DNA from: CAZGCA01 sp964524145
Lineage (GTDB): Bacteria > Hydrogenedentota > CAZGCA01
Assembly: GCA_964524145.1 (NCBI GenBank)
Contig: CAZGCA010000043.1
Coordinates: 1 to 51,298 of the forward strand
Direction of reading: 5' to 3'
DNA: 51,298 nucleotides
In this document: one piece after another, positions 17,040-25,584 of the stretch
Numbering within the stretch: position 1 is the stretch's first letter
How the letters are laid out: every line of letters begins with the position of its first letter
The notes under the pieces: model-generated
Told to the model about the DNA's origin: nothing
Databases searched by the model: none
What the model saw: only the letters and a program-made list of their open reading frames with translations
Translations under genes and position numbers: made by a program

Positions 17040-17069
17040 GGGGGAACCTTTCACCCGAAAGGTTCCCCC
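17040..17069 (+). terminator. 13-bp hairpin after the fadJ-like gene
   Basis: GGGGGAACCTTTC (17040-17052) pairs perfectly with GAAAGGTTCCCCC (17057-17069) around a 4-nt loop, ACCC, seven bases after the stop. There is no T-tract, so it may be a transcript-stabilising or Rho-assisted end rather than a classic intrinsic terminator. Confidence 0.5.
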
Positions 17070-17182
17070 AAGCTGACGTTGTCATCGCCGGTATTCCCCC
17101 CGAATTGTCATTCCTGTTCTCCACTCGGCGGCCCCTTCACGAGAACGCGGGCATCCGGCTCGTTAAGGGTTTTATATCTCGC

Positions 17183-17212
17183 TTGCTTCCGGCCCTTCAA
17201 ACACGCTATTCT
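17183..17212 (+). promoter_or_regulatory. putative promoter of the secreted TIM-barrel gene
   Basis: TTGCTT (17183-17188), an 18-nt spacer and TATTCT (17207-17212) end 36 nt before the ATG at 17249. Confidence 0.35.
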
Positions 17213-17248
17213 TTACACTGGAACCCAATTGAAAGGATGGTGGATGAT

Positions 17249-18559
17249 ATGCGCGTTTTCAACAGATGTATCGGGACGACGTTGCTCACAGTTCTGTTTG
17301 TGGGATCTCTCTCCACTGGTGGTGTAAACGCACAAGACAGCCGAGCGTACATTGACGAACACAACCGACTAGTCGTCGATGGGGAACCGTTCTTCCCGCT
17401 GGGTTGGTATGCCGGTCACAACGTCGAGCAGCTGAGGGAGATTGCCGCAGGACCGTTCAACTGCGTTCTCGACTACGGTATTAACCGGCTGGGCGTTGAA
17501 GGAATCCGAAGCTACCTGGACACCGCCAATGCGCTCGGAATGAAGATAATCTATTGCATGAACGATCTCTATCCGTCCGCAACGTACCACAAGGAGATCG
17601 GTCCGTGGAAAGGCAACGAGGAAATTGCCGAAGGTATCGTCTCGACGTTCAGAACGCATCCATCGATCATAGCGTGGTACGCGAACGACGAACGGCCCAT
17701 CGAGCTTGTGCCTGAACATATCGAGTACTACAACATGTTTGGCCGGCTCGACCCGAACCATCCCGTACTCATCGTGCATTTCAGCATCAAGTCCATCGAA
17801 CCCTACCTGCCAACGACCGACATAATGGGCGTTGACGTGTACCCGATACCGCGACAGTCGCCACGTCGCGTCCGGTATGTGCAGAGACAGATCAACCGAA
17901 TCGTCGCCGGCCGAATGCCGGTATGGATGGTGCTGCAGGCGTTTGCGTGGTACCAGTATAGAGATCCCGAAGATCCCGATGCGACTGGCGGACGCGGCAG
18001 GACACCGACAGCGCACGAGTTGGAGATCGGTCGCGCGCCAACCTACGACGAGGAACGGTGTATGACGTATCTTGCGCTCGTCGAGGGTGCCAAAGCCCTC
18101 ATATACTACTGTTACTATGATTTGCGGGTGCTGCCGCAGTACGAAGAGATGTGGGGATGGATGAAGAAGATAGGGAGCGAGGTGCGCGAGCTGTCACCCG
18201 TACTGTTATCGACGGAGGCGCTTCCTGTGCGGGTTGTCAGCGGCGGACGCAACGTACACGCGATCGCGAAACGACATGATGGCAGACTCTACCTCATCGC
18301 CGTCAACAGCAGGGACGAGGCGCGGGTTGCCGAAATCAACCTCGACGGTCGGGATTACGGCGCGCCTGACGAGCTCTTTCCAACCGGCAGCCCGGCGCCA
18401 CGGACGGACGAAGACGGCGGCACCGGGTTCGGTAGATATTGTATTGGTTTGCCTTTTCTTGGGCGGCGAGACGCTCCAGCCGGGACGACCGTCACAATCG
18501 AGTTCAAGCCTTTGGAAGCGCGCGTGTTTGCGTTCGACATCCCCGCCGATCGTATGTAG
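17249..18559 (+). CDS. secreted glycoside-hydrolase-like TIM-barrel protein
   Basis: This 436-residue protein is assigned the ATG at 17249, with GGTGG upstream; an ATG at 17237 would add four residues. The signal peptide MRVFNRCIGTTLLTVLFVGS ends near VNAQD. The N-terminal motif LVVDGEPFFPLGWYAG is typical of clan GH-A-like barrels. AWYANDERPIELV sits where the acid/base NE of GH2/GH5/GH42-type enzymes would be. Later parts (TDIMGVDVYPIP, PVWMVLQAFAWYQY) follow barrel strands, and a small beta-domain (LYLIAVNSRDEARVAEINLD) ends the protein. The usual Asn-Glu is Asp-Glu here, so activity is uncertain. No exact CAZy family can be assigned by eye. Confidence 0.68.
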   Translation: MRVFNRCIGTTLLTVLFVGSLSTGGVNAQDSRAYIDEHNRLVVDGEPFFPLGWYAGHNVEQLREIAAGPFNCVLDYGINRLGVEGIRSYLDTANALGMKIIYCMNDLYPSATYHKEIGPWKGNEEIAEGIVSTFRTHPSIIAWYANDERPIELVPEHIEYYNMFGRLDPNHPVLIVHFSIKSIEPYLPTTDIMGVDVYPIPRQSPRRVRYVQRQINRIVAGRMPVWMVLQAFAWYQYRDPEDPDATGGRGRTPTAHELEIGRAPTYDEERCMTYLALVEGAKALIYYCYYDLRVLPQYEEMWGWMKKIGSEVRELSPVLLSTEALPVRVVSGGRNVHAIAKRHDGRLYLIAVNSRDEARVAEINLDGRDYGAPDELFPTGSPAPRTDEDGGTGFGRYCIGLPFLGRRDAPAGTTVTIEFKPLEARVFAFDIPADRM

Positions 18560-18578
18560 TCGGGAACACCGCCATTCA

Positions 18579-20255
18579 TTACGAACCCACGCGAATGGAT
18601 GCCTCGTCCTCGTCTTCGTACGTCGAGTAGTAGTATGGCGTCACGGCCTCGAACTCTGCGCCGCAGGTGTCCACGCACTTGAATGTCGGTACTATCCCGC
18701 GCTCCTTGCGGAGCACATACACATCGGCCGCGGGAACGCCGGTAAGTTCCGCAATCTGCGGGTCAGAGAAGCCCGCCTGCTTGATGGTTCGAAGGAACGC
18801 CGCCGGCATATCGGCGAGGTCCTTGCCCTTGTACGACCGTATCTCGTCCTCGAGCTCGATGATCTCGACGATGTTCTCGAGAAACCACCGGTCGACCCAG
18901 GTCAACTCGAAGACGTCGTCAACGCTGAGCCCGGTCTTGAGTGCGTGCTTGATGTAGAATATGCGCTCGGGGGTCGGTGTCCGCAACCGTTCGGCGAGAT
19001 CCTCTTCGGGTACAGTGTCAGGGAGATCGTCGAGGCCGTGGACGTCGATCTCGAGCGACCGCAACCCTTTCTGGAGGGCTTCTTTGAACGTTCTGCCGAT
19101 AGCCATCGCCTCGCCAACGGACTTCATGGACGTCGTCAGCGTTGGCTCCGCGCCGGGAAACTTCTCGAAGTTGAACCGCGGGATCTTCACCACGCAGTAG
19201 TCTATTGTGGGCTCGAAACATGCGGGCGTTTTCTTGGTGATATCATTGGGGATCTCGTCAAGCGTGTAGCCGACAGCAAGTTTTGCGGCCATCTTCGCGA
19301 TTGGGAATCCCGTCGCCTTCGACGCGAGCGCCGAGCTGCGCGATACGCGCGGGTTCATCTCGATAACGACCATCCGGCCGTTGTCGGGGTTGACGGCAAA
19401 CTGGATATTGGAACCGCCGGTCGCAACGCCGATCTCGCGGATGATAGCGAGCGCCGCATCGCGCATGTTCTGGTACTCCTTGTCGGTGAGTGTCTGTGCC
19501 GGAGCGACGGTGATGCTGTCGCCGGTGTGGACGCCCATCGCGTCGAAGTTCTCGATCGAACAGATGACGACGACGTTGTCGGCAGCGTCGCGCATCACCT
19601 CGAGCTCGTACTCTTTCCAGCCGGCCACGGACTGCTCGATGAGCAGCTCGTTGTTCAGGCTGGCGTCGAGCCCGCCGGCGGCTATCGCGTCGAACTCGGG
19701 CGCGTTGTATGCTATGCCGCCGCCCGTACCGCCAAGCGTGAATCCCGGCCGGATAACCAGGGGAAAGCCGATCTGCGCTGCGACCTCGCGGGCCTCTTCC
19801 AAGGTATGAGCGAGACCGCTCTCGGGTACCTCGAGACCGATGTTCGCCATCGCCTTCTTAAACAGCTCTCTGTCTTCGGCCTTATTAATAGCAATGGCGT
19901 CGGCACCGATCATCTCGACTCCGTACTTCTCGAACGTACCCCGTTCGGCAAGAGCGACAGCGAGATTGAGCGCTGTCTGGCCGCCTAGTGTCGGCACGAC
20001 AGCATCCGGTCTTTCCCGCGCGATGATCGACTCGATAACGTCCGGAACCAGCGGTTCGACGTACGTGCGGTCGGCCATCACGGGGTCGGTCATGATAGTG
20101 GCGGGGTTGCTGTTGGCAAGGACGATCTCGAACCCTTCGCTTCTGAGCGTCTTGCATGCCTGGACCCCGGAGTAGTCGAACTCGCACGCCTGGCTGATGA
20201 CTATCGGGCCGGAACCCAGGATAAGGATCTTGTGTATGTCGGTCCGTTTAGGCAC
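18579..20255 (-). CDS. carB: carbamoyl-phosphate synthase large subunit, N-terminal half only (split CarB)
   Basis: This 558-residue protein starts at a GTG (20255) overlapping the carA stop by 8 nt. It opens with MPKRTDIHKILILGSGPIVI, the canonical CarB N-terminus. It covers the carboxyphosphate ATP-grasp domain (VIRPGFTLGGTGGGIAYN, VIEMNPRVSRSSALASKATG) and the oligomerisation domain, ending VTPYYYSTYEDEDEASIRVGS. E. coli CarB has 1073 residues and its second ATP-grasp half begins almost exactly where this protein stops. The stop is 20 nt from the convergent upstream gene's stop, so the carbamoyl-phosphate half is not adjacent. Split CarB1/CarB2 pairs are known in Aquifex and Methanocaldococcus. 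Here the partner must be elsewhere, or the gene is truncated. Confidence 0.93.
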   Translation of the reverse strand: MPKRTDIHKILILGSGPIVISQACEFDYSGVQACKTLRSEGFEIVLANSNPATIMTDPVMADRTYVEPLVPDVIESIIARERPDAVVPTLGGQTALNLAVALAERGTFEKYGVEMIGADAIAINKAEDRELFKKAMANIGLEVPESGLAHTLEEAREVAAQIGFPLVIRPGFTLGGTGGGIAYNAPEFDAIAAGGLDASLNNELLIEQSVAGWKEYELEVMRDAADNVVVICSIENFDAMGVHTGDSITVAPAQTLTDKEYQNMRDAALAIIREIGVATGGSNIQFAVNPDNGRMVVIEMNPRVSRSSALASKATGFPIAKMAAKLAVGYTLDEIPNDITKKTPACFEPTIDYCVVKIPRFNFEKFPGAEPTLTTSMKSVGEAMAIGRTFKEALQKGLRSLEIDVHGLDDLPDTVPEEDLAERLRTPTPERIFYIKHALKTGLSVDDVFELTWVDRWFLENIVEIIELEDEIRSYKGKDLADMPAAFLRTIKQAGFSDPQIAELTGVPAADVYVLRKERGIVPTFKCVDTCGAEFEAVTPYYYSTYEDEDEASIRVGS

Positions 20256-21339
20256 GCGCTGACTCCATCAAGTCGATGAACTCTTGAAACAGATACCGGG
20301 CGTCGTGCGGACCCGGTGAAGCCTCAGGGTGGAACTGGACAGAGAACGCAGGCAGTTTTCTGTGTCGCATACCTTCGAGCGTCATGTCGTTGAGGTTGAT
20401 ATGCGTGACCTCGACGTCGGTCTTGGGCAAGGAATCGATATCCACGCAAAACCCGTGGTTCTGAACGGTGATGAGCACCCGGCCCGACCGTTCGTCGCGA
20501 GCGGGATGGTTCGCGCCGCGATGGCCGAACTTAAGCTTGTACGTTCTGCCGCCAAGCGCCAATCCCAGAATCTGGTGGCCGAGACAGATCCCGAATATGG
20601 GGTACACGCCCAGCAGTTCCCGCACGGTGTCTATTACGTACGGGACAGCCTCCGGGTCGCCGGGACCGTTAGACACCAGGATGCCGTCGGGGTTCAACTC
20701 GTTGATGCGAGCAACGGGCGTGGCCGCAGGCACGACCGTTACTTTGCAGTCGTGGTCTGCAAGCAGCCGCGCAATGTTGTGCTTTGCACCGCAATCAATG
20801 AGCACAACCGAGTACCGGCCTGTGTCCTTCCACGTCAGAGTATCCTCTCGTGACACTTCCGCAACGAGGTCGCGACCGATGAGCCCCGGGGACGTTTTGG
20901 CTTTCTCGACAAGGCTCGAAGAATCGAGATCGACGGTCGAGACAACCCCTTTCATGACGCCGGCGGTACGGAGATGGCGTGTCAGCGCGCGGGTGTCCAC
21001 GCCCTGGACGGCAACGATACCGCTTTCTTTCAGATAGTCGCTCAGCGATTGTTCGGCCCGCCAGTTGCTCGTGCGGCGGCTGCACTCTCGAACAACGAAC
21101 CCTTCGACAAACGGCCGGCTCGACTCGACATCCTCCGTGTTGACACCGTAGTTGCCGATGAGCGGATAGGTCATGCAGACGATCTGGCTTTTGTACGACG
21201 GGTCGGTCAGTATCTCCTGGTACCCCGTCATACTCGTGTTGAACACCATCTCGCCGAAGCGTTCGCCGTCAGCGCCAAAAGACGAACCCTCGAGTATCGA
21301 GCCGTCTTCCAGTGCAACAATCGCGCGTTTCTTCGCCAC
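20248..21339 (-). CDS. carA: carbamoyl-phosphate synthase small subunit
   Basis: This 363-residue protein uses a GTG start (21339) with GAGGAG about 9 nt upstream. The N-terminal CPSase domain contains FGEMVFNTSMTGYQEILTDP. The C-terminal class I glutamine amidotransferase has the nucleophile Cys252 in FGICLGHQ and His337/Glu339 in FHPEASPGPHD. It hydrolyses glutamine and channels ammonia to CarB for arginine and pyrimidine synthesis. Length and motifs are normal. The 8-nt overlap with carB indicates translational coupling. Confidence 0.96.
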   Translation of the reverse strand: MAKKRAIVALEDGSILEGSSFGADGERFGEMVFNTSMTGYQEILTDPSYKSQIVCMTYPLIGNYGVNTEDVESSRPFVEGFVVRECSRRTSNWRAEQSLSDYLKESGIVAVQGVDTRALTRHLRTAGVMKGVVSTVDLDSSSLVEKAKTSPGLIGRDLVAEVSREDTLTWKDTGRYSVVLIDCGAKHNIARLLADHDCKVTVVPAATPVARINELNPDGILVSNGPGDPEAVPYVIDTVRELLGVYPIFGICLGHQILGLALGGRTYKLKFGHRGANHPARDERSGRVLITVQNHGFCVDIDSLPKTDVEVTHINLNDMTLEGMRHRKLPAFSVQFHPEASPGPHDARYLFQEFIDLMESARA

Positions 21340-21621
21340 CTGGAATTGCTCCTCGTCGTCCTCAACGTATGGGATTGGCCGACATGATACACCATCTTTC
21401 CGCCGAAAACCAGTCTGGCTGTATCACCCAATTCCGAATGAAGAAGACTATGTGTAAGAACCTGACAATGTTTTTACATACCTTTTTCGAGGATCTCACC
21501 TATCGACGCCGGCCGTTTCGTATTATGGGGTAGAGGCTGGCGGAAACCGCAGTGGAAACGGCCGCGGCACAGAGGGCCAAAGAGAAAGGAGCCCTCGGGG
21601 CCGACGGCAAAGGAGGAAGAG

Positions 21622-22962
21622 ATGGACAGAAGAAAGAGAACAAAGACCGTTGCGAAACTGTGTGCCGCCATTGCCGTCGCGACGCTCGCAACGGGCCCGG
21701 CGCGGGCGGAACAGGTGAAGCTCGACGTCGCGATGGGGACGCCGGTGGTGCTTTCAGCTCAGAAGCAGACGGCGTACCTGCGGGTTGCCATGACAGGGTT
21801 CGAGATGGACGACCCGTCGAGACGAACCCCGGTGAACGTGGCTATCGTGCTCGACAAGTCAGGTTCAATGCGGGGCGAAAAGATCGCCGAGGCCAAACAG
21901 GCGGCGATCATGGCGGTCAACCGGCTCAGAGCGGACGATATCGTGTCCGTGGTCGCCTACGATTCCACGGTGCAGGTGCTCGTGCCGGCGACGAAGGTCT
22001 CGGATCGGAACCGGATTATCAGCGCCATCCGCCGGTTGGAGGCGGGCGGCCGCACGGCGCTCTTTGCCGGGGTGAGCAAAGGCGCCCGGGAGGTGCGCAA
22101 GTTCCTGGAAGAGCACCGCGTGAACCGGGTGATCCTGTTGTCGGACGGGCTCGCCAACGTGGGACCGAGTTCGCCGGGCGACCTCGGTGAACTGGGCAGC
22201 TCGCTGATACGGGAAGGCATCTCGGTGACCACGATCGGACTGGGCCTGGACTACAACGAGGATCTCATGACCCAGTTGGCCGATACGAGCGACGGCAACC
22301 ACATGTTCGCAGAGACGGCCCGCGATCTCGCGCGTACGTTCGACCAGGAGTTCGGCGACGTGCTCTCGGTCGTTGCCCAGAATGTTACCGTGACGATCAA
22401 TTGTGTGCCGGGTGTTCGTCCCGTGCGGGTGCTCGAACGCGACGCGAACATCGTTGGACAATCTGTAACGACGACCTTGAACCAGCTGTACGGCAGGCAG
22501 ATGAAGTACGTGGTGCTGGAAATGGAACTGCCGCCGGGTCGCGCCGGTGAAGAGATGAGGGTTGCGTCAGTGGACGTGTCCTACGCGAACATGGCGACGA
22601 AAACGACCGACAAGCTCGGAAGCGCGGTCTCGGTTCGCTTCACGGACATGCCCTCGCTGGTTGAGTCGAACACGAATCCCGACGTCATGGTTGCGGCAGC
22701 GCACCAGATCGGTGTCGAGACGAATAGGATAGCCGTTAAACTTCGTGACGAGGGCAAGGTCGGGGAAGCTCGTCAAGTTCTGAAATCGAACGCAGCCTAC
22801 CTTTTTGACAACGCGACGAAGTATAATAGCCCCGTACTTGAGGACTATAGCGGCAGCAACTTCGAGGCTGCTGAGAGGTTGGACGAGGCAAGCTGGAAGA
22901 AGCAGCGCAAGGTGATGAAAGAGGAGCAGCACGCGATCAAGACCCAGCAGAGGAGCCGCTAG
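21622..22962 (+). CDS. secreted von Willebrand factor type A domain protein
   Basis: This 446-residue protein starts at the ATG at 21622 with AAAGGAGG upstream. A signal peptide (residues 1-29, ending GPARA) is followed by a VWA domain at about 70-250. Its MIDAS motif DKSGSM (78-83) and the downstream TALFAGV and LLSDGLANVG supply the usual metal-coordinating residues. The C-terminal region (about 260-446) is beta-rich, then helical and strongly charged. VWA proteins of this kind act in the periplasm or at the surface in protein-protein contacts. The 95-nt gap to the following histidine kinase gene contains a 24-bp perfect palindrome, so co-transcription is uncertain. Confidence 0.83.
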   Translation: MDRRKRTKTVAKLCAAIAVATLATGPARAEQVKLDVAMGTPVVLSAQKQTAYLRVAMTGFEMDDPSRRTPVNVAIVLDKSGSMRGEKIAEAKQAAIMAVNRLRADDIVSVVAYDSTVQVLVPATKVSDRNRIISAIRRLEAGGRTALFAGVSKGAREVRKFLEEHRVNRVILLSDGLANVGPSSPGDLGELGSSLIREGISVTTIGLGLDYNEDLMTQLADTSDGNHMFAETARDLARTFDQEFGDVLSVVAQNVTVTINCVPGVRPVRVLERDANIVGQSVTTTLNQLYGRQMKYVVLEMELPPGRAGEEMRVASVDVSYANMATKTTDKLGSAVSVRFTDMPSLVESNTNPDVMVAAAHQIGVETNRIAVKLRDEGKVGEARQVLKSNAAYLFDNATKYNSPVLEDYSGSNFEAAERLDEASWKKQRKVMKEEQHAIKTQQRSR

Positions 22963-22976
22963 TGGACGTGGTCGGC

Positions 22977-23000
22977 AGGGACACGGCGCGCCGTGTCCCT
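22977..23000. repeat. 24-bp perfect palindrome (REP-like)
   Basis: The half-site AGGGACACGGCG is followed immediately by its exact reverse complement. It lies in the short gap between the VWA gene and the histidine kinase gene, with no T-tract. It looks like a dispersed intergenic palindromic element and could also stabilise a transcript end. Confidence 0.65.
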
Positions 23001-23057
23001 ACCGTACCATATTGGTTTACTCGACGATGATGTGACATCGGTGGAAGGCGGGATGAG

Positions 23058-24686
23058 TTGAAGCCCAGGTTGATCATCATATTCATGCTCATTGTGATTC
23101 TGCCCCTTGCCATTCTCGGATGGCTGGGGCTGAGGCTTGTCCAGGGAGAGCGGGAGATTGTCCGGCACAGGTTTCGCGAACTGCTGCTGAGCAACCTGCG
23201 CGACGTCGACAGGGACATCGCCCAATTGCTCGATACGCGCGAACGAATGCTCTTGTCCGAAACTGCTCTCTCATTGTATTCGCCGGACGCGTTGAGGGAG
23301 CGCGTCGCGAAGTCCAGCGTGGTCAAGCAGTACTTTGTGCTTGACGCCAAAGGCGAGTTGCTGTACCCGCCTCCGCAAGGTCCGCTCACCGCAACGGAGG
23401 AAGCATTTCTCGATCGAACCGGACAGATCTGGCTCAACCACGAGATTCCGATGGGGAACACCGAGGACGGTCCTCCGGCGACAATAACACAAGCAAATTA
23501 CGCTAACATTAACCAACAACAGCCTAAACTGGGTGGTTCCCAAAAGGGGTGGCATGTGTGGTACTGGGGGAGCGGGCTCAATCTGATCTTCTGGTGGCGT
23601 GATGACTCCGGAACCGTCGTTGGTGCCGAACTGAACCGGGCCCGGTTCATGGCGGACGTTGTGGGGATGCTTCCAGACACGAACCCGCTGGAGCCCGAAC
23701 TGCTGAACGCCGGCATTGCGTTGGTGGACTCGAAAGGGGCGGCCATCTACCAATGGGGCCGCTACGAACCTGCCGAGAGAGAGCTGCCGCAGACAACGTT
23801 GCCGCTCAGCCATCCGCTCGGTGCGTGGAAGCTGGACTACTACGCGCCCAGCGAGTTTGTCGGTGCGACATACGGTCGCGGCGTGGTTTTCAACGTGCTG
23901 TCCGGGCTTGGAGTGTTGGCTGTGGCGATGATCGCTCTGGCGATTTATTTCTACCGGGAAAGCACGCGCGAGATGCGCGAGGCAGCCCAGCGGGTCAGTT
24001 TCGTGAACCAGGTATCGCACGAGTTGAAGACGCCGCTCACGAGCATCCGCATGTACGCCGAGATGCTCGAAGCGGATCTGGGCGAGCACGCCGAGAAACC
24101 GAAACGGCACCTCGACATCATTGTATCGGAAAGCCAACGGTTGAGCCGTCTGATCGGGAACGTGCTCACGTTCAGCCGCAAACAACGCAGCGCGCTCAAA
24201 CTGCACACGGCACCCGGCAACATCGACGAAGCGCTCCGTGCCGTTCTGGACAACTTTGAAGCTTCTCTGCGCGCCCGAGGCATCGAGCCCGTCTTCTCGG
24301 GCGGTGCGAGCCATGAAGCAGAATTTGACCGCGACGTGCTGGAACAAATCACCGGGAATCTGCTCAGCAACGTTGAGAAATATGCATCGTCAGGCGACCG
24401 GGTCGAGATCGCCAGCAGACAGGACGGCGACACAGTCACCATTACCGTCGCCGACAACGGGCCCGGGATTCCACCGGACGAGCGAAAGCGTGTGTTCGAA
24501 TCATTCTACCGCGTCAGCAACAAGCTTACGGACGGCGTTGCGGGAACAGGTATCGGGCTTGCCGTCGCGCGCGACCTTGCGCGTCTGCACGACGGCGATC
24601 TGACGTTGGAGCCATCATCACAGGGGGCTAGTTTCAGACTTGTGCTGCACGTACCACTCTGCGGGAGCCGAAAGGACGCAGGCTAG
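23058..24686 (+). CDS. membrane sensor histidine kinase
   Basis: This 542-residue protein begins at TTG (23058). TM1 lies at about 5-27 and TM2 at about 275-298, enclosing a large periplasmic sensor region of about 245 residues that resembles no family I can name. The cytoplasmic part has the H-box VSHELKTPLTSIRMYAE with phospho-acceptor His321. The N-box NLLSNVEKYA, the G1 box DNGPGIPP and the G2 box GTGIGLAVARDLARLH follow. There is no obvious HAMP domain between TM2 and the H-box. It should autophosphorylate and signal to the OmpR-type regulator at 25585. An unusual secreted-protein gene sits between them, 3 nt after this stop. Confidence 0.9.
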   Translation: MKPRLIIIFMLIVILPLAILGWLGLRLVQGEREIVRHRFRELLLSNLRDVDRDIAQLLDTRERMLLSETALSLYSPDALRERVAKSSVVKQYFVLDAKGELLYPPPQGPLTATEEAFLDRTGQIWLNHEIPMGNTEDGPPATITQANYANINQQQPKLGGSQKGWHVWYWGSGLNLIFWWRDDSGTVVGAELNRARFMADVVGMLPDTNPLEPELLNAGIALVDSKGAAIYQWGRYEPAERELPQTTLPLSHPLGAWKLDYYAPSEFVGATYGRGVVFNVLSGLGVLAVAMIALAIYFYRESTREMREAAQRVSFVNQVSHELKTPLTSIRMYAEMLEADLGEHAEKPKRHLDIIVSESQRLSRLIGNVLTFSRKQRSALKLHTAPGNIDEALRAVLDNFEASLRARGIEPVFSGGASHEAEFDRDVLEQITGNLLSNVEKYASSGDRVEIASRQDGDTVTITVADNGPGIPPDERKRVFESFYRVSNKLTDGVAGTGIGLAVARDLARLHDGDLTLEPSSQGASFRLVLHVPLCGSRKDAG

Positions 24687-24689
24687 ACT

Positions 24690-25502
24690 ATGAAAAGGAC
24701 TGCTTCAGGCGTGTTGCGAATGCTCATGGTACCATGCTTGATGGTTGGTCTCGCGCTGGGGATCTCAAATCCCGCGAGCGCTTATGTAGAGCCGCTGACC
24801 GAAGAAGAGATTGACGCAATACGGCGGTTGTCTCCGTCAGAGTTGATCGAGTTGATCAAGTCGGGCGACGCGCTTCATGCGCAGCACGCAGTCGATGAAC
24901 TGCTCAGGGACGGTTGCAGTATGAGTGAGCTGGAAACCCTGGTGGAGGTGGCGAAAAACCACTACGGTCAGATGATCATCTGTACGCTTGCCTTAACCAT
25001 ATACGATGAAACCGCCAGTGACGAGGACAAGCGGAGAGTGGATCGATTCATAGATCTTGTGGAGGAGGCGCTCAAGGACTGGGACCCACCGGGATTCGGG
25101 CTCGTAGCGGTTGATGGGTTGGCGCGCACAATCAATCACGATCCTGTATACAAGAATCGTCAAATCGACCAAGGTAGGTGGCCCAACCCTCCCTATGCCA
25201 ACGACCGGGTGACAGATATACTGATTTGGTGCCTCGATCACAAGCATTTCGCGGTGCGGCACGCGGCAATACGCTGGCTGAGTTCGGTAGGTGGAAACGA
25301 TCCTGGTCGGGCGGAGGACATTCTGGCCAAGCTCAAAGCTCAACGGATCAAGGAGGAAGAGGCCCAAGACTTCGAAGAGCGGCATAGGCAGGACTTTCTG
25401 TTGATGATTGAACACGTCATAACGCGTCTCGAGCGCCGCATTAACCAAGCTCGCCAGCTAAGTGCAACGACCCCTGAACAGAGTCAAGGGTCAGATAGGT
25501 GA
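24690..25502 (+). CDS. secreted protein of unknown function between kinase and regulator genes
   Basis: This 270-residue protein starts at the ATG at 24690, only 3 nt after the kinase stop. A signal peptide ends near NPASAYVEP. The mature part is nearly all helical: SPSELIELIKSGDALHAQHA, TLVEVAKNHYGQMIICTLAL, KHFAVRHAAIRWLSSVGG. This resembles degenerate HEAT- or armadillo-type repeats. The C-terminus (about 210-255) is a charged, coiled-coil-like helix. I recognise no family. Location within a two-component operon suggests a periplasmic partner of the kinase sensor region; this is inference. Confidence 0.7.
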   Translation: MKRTASGVLRMLMVPCLMVGLALGISNPASAYVEPLTEEEIDAIRRLSPSELIELIKSGDALHAQHAVDELLRDGCSMSELETLVEVAKNHYGQMIICTLALTIYDETASDEDKRRVDRFIDLVEEALKDWDPPGFGLVAVDGLARTINHDPVYKNRQIDQGRWPNPPYANDRVTDILIWCLDHKHFAVRHAAIRWLSSVGGNDPGRAEDILAKLKAQRIKEEEAQDFEERHRQDFLLMIEHVITRLERRINQARQLSATTPEQSQGSDR

Positions 25503-25584
25503 AACGTTTACAATACGTGCAAGAGCGGTCGCCCGGAGAAAAACGGAAACGGGAGCCCAGGAACGCTATCGGAGCAGACGTATC

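Noticed and set aside
18234..19988. Long open frame of 584 codons on the plus strand opposite carB
   Set aside because: It overlaps the clear CarB coding sequence throughout, has no homology signals and owes its length to codon bias on the other strand.
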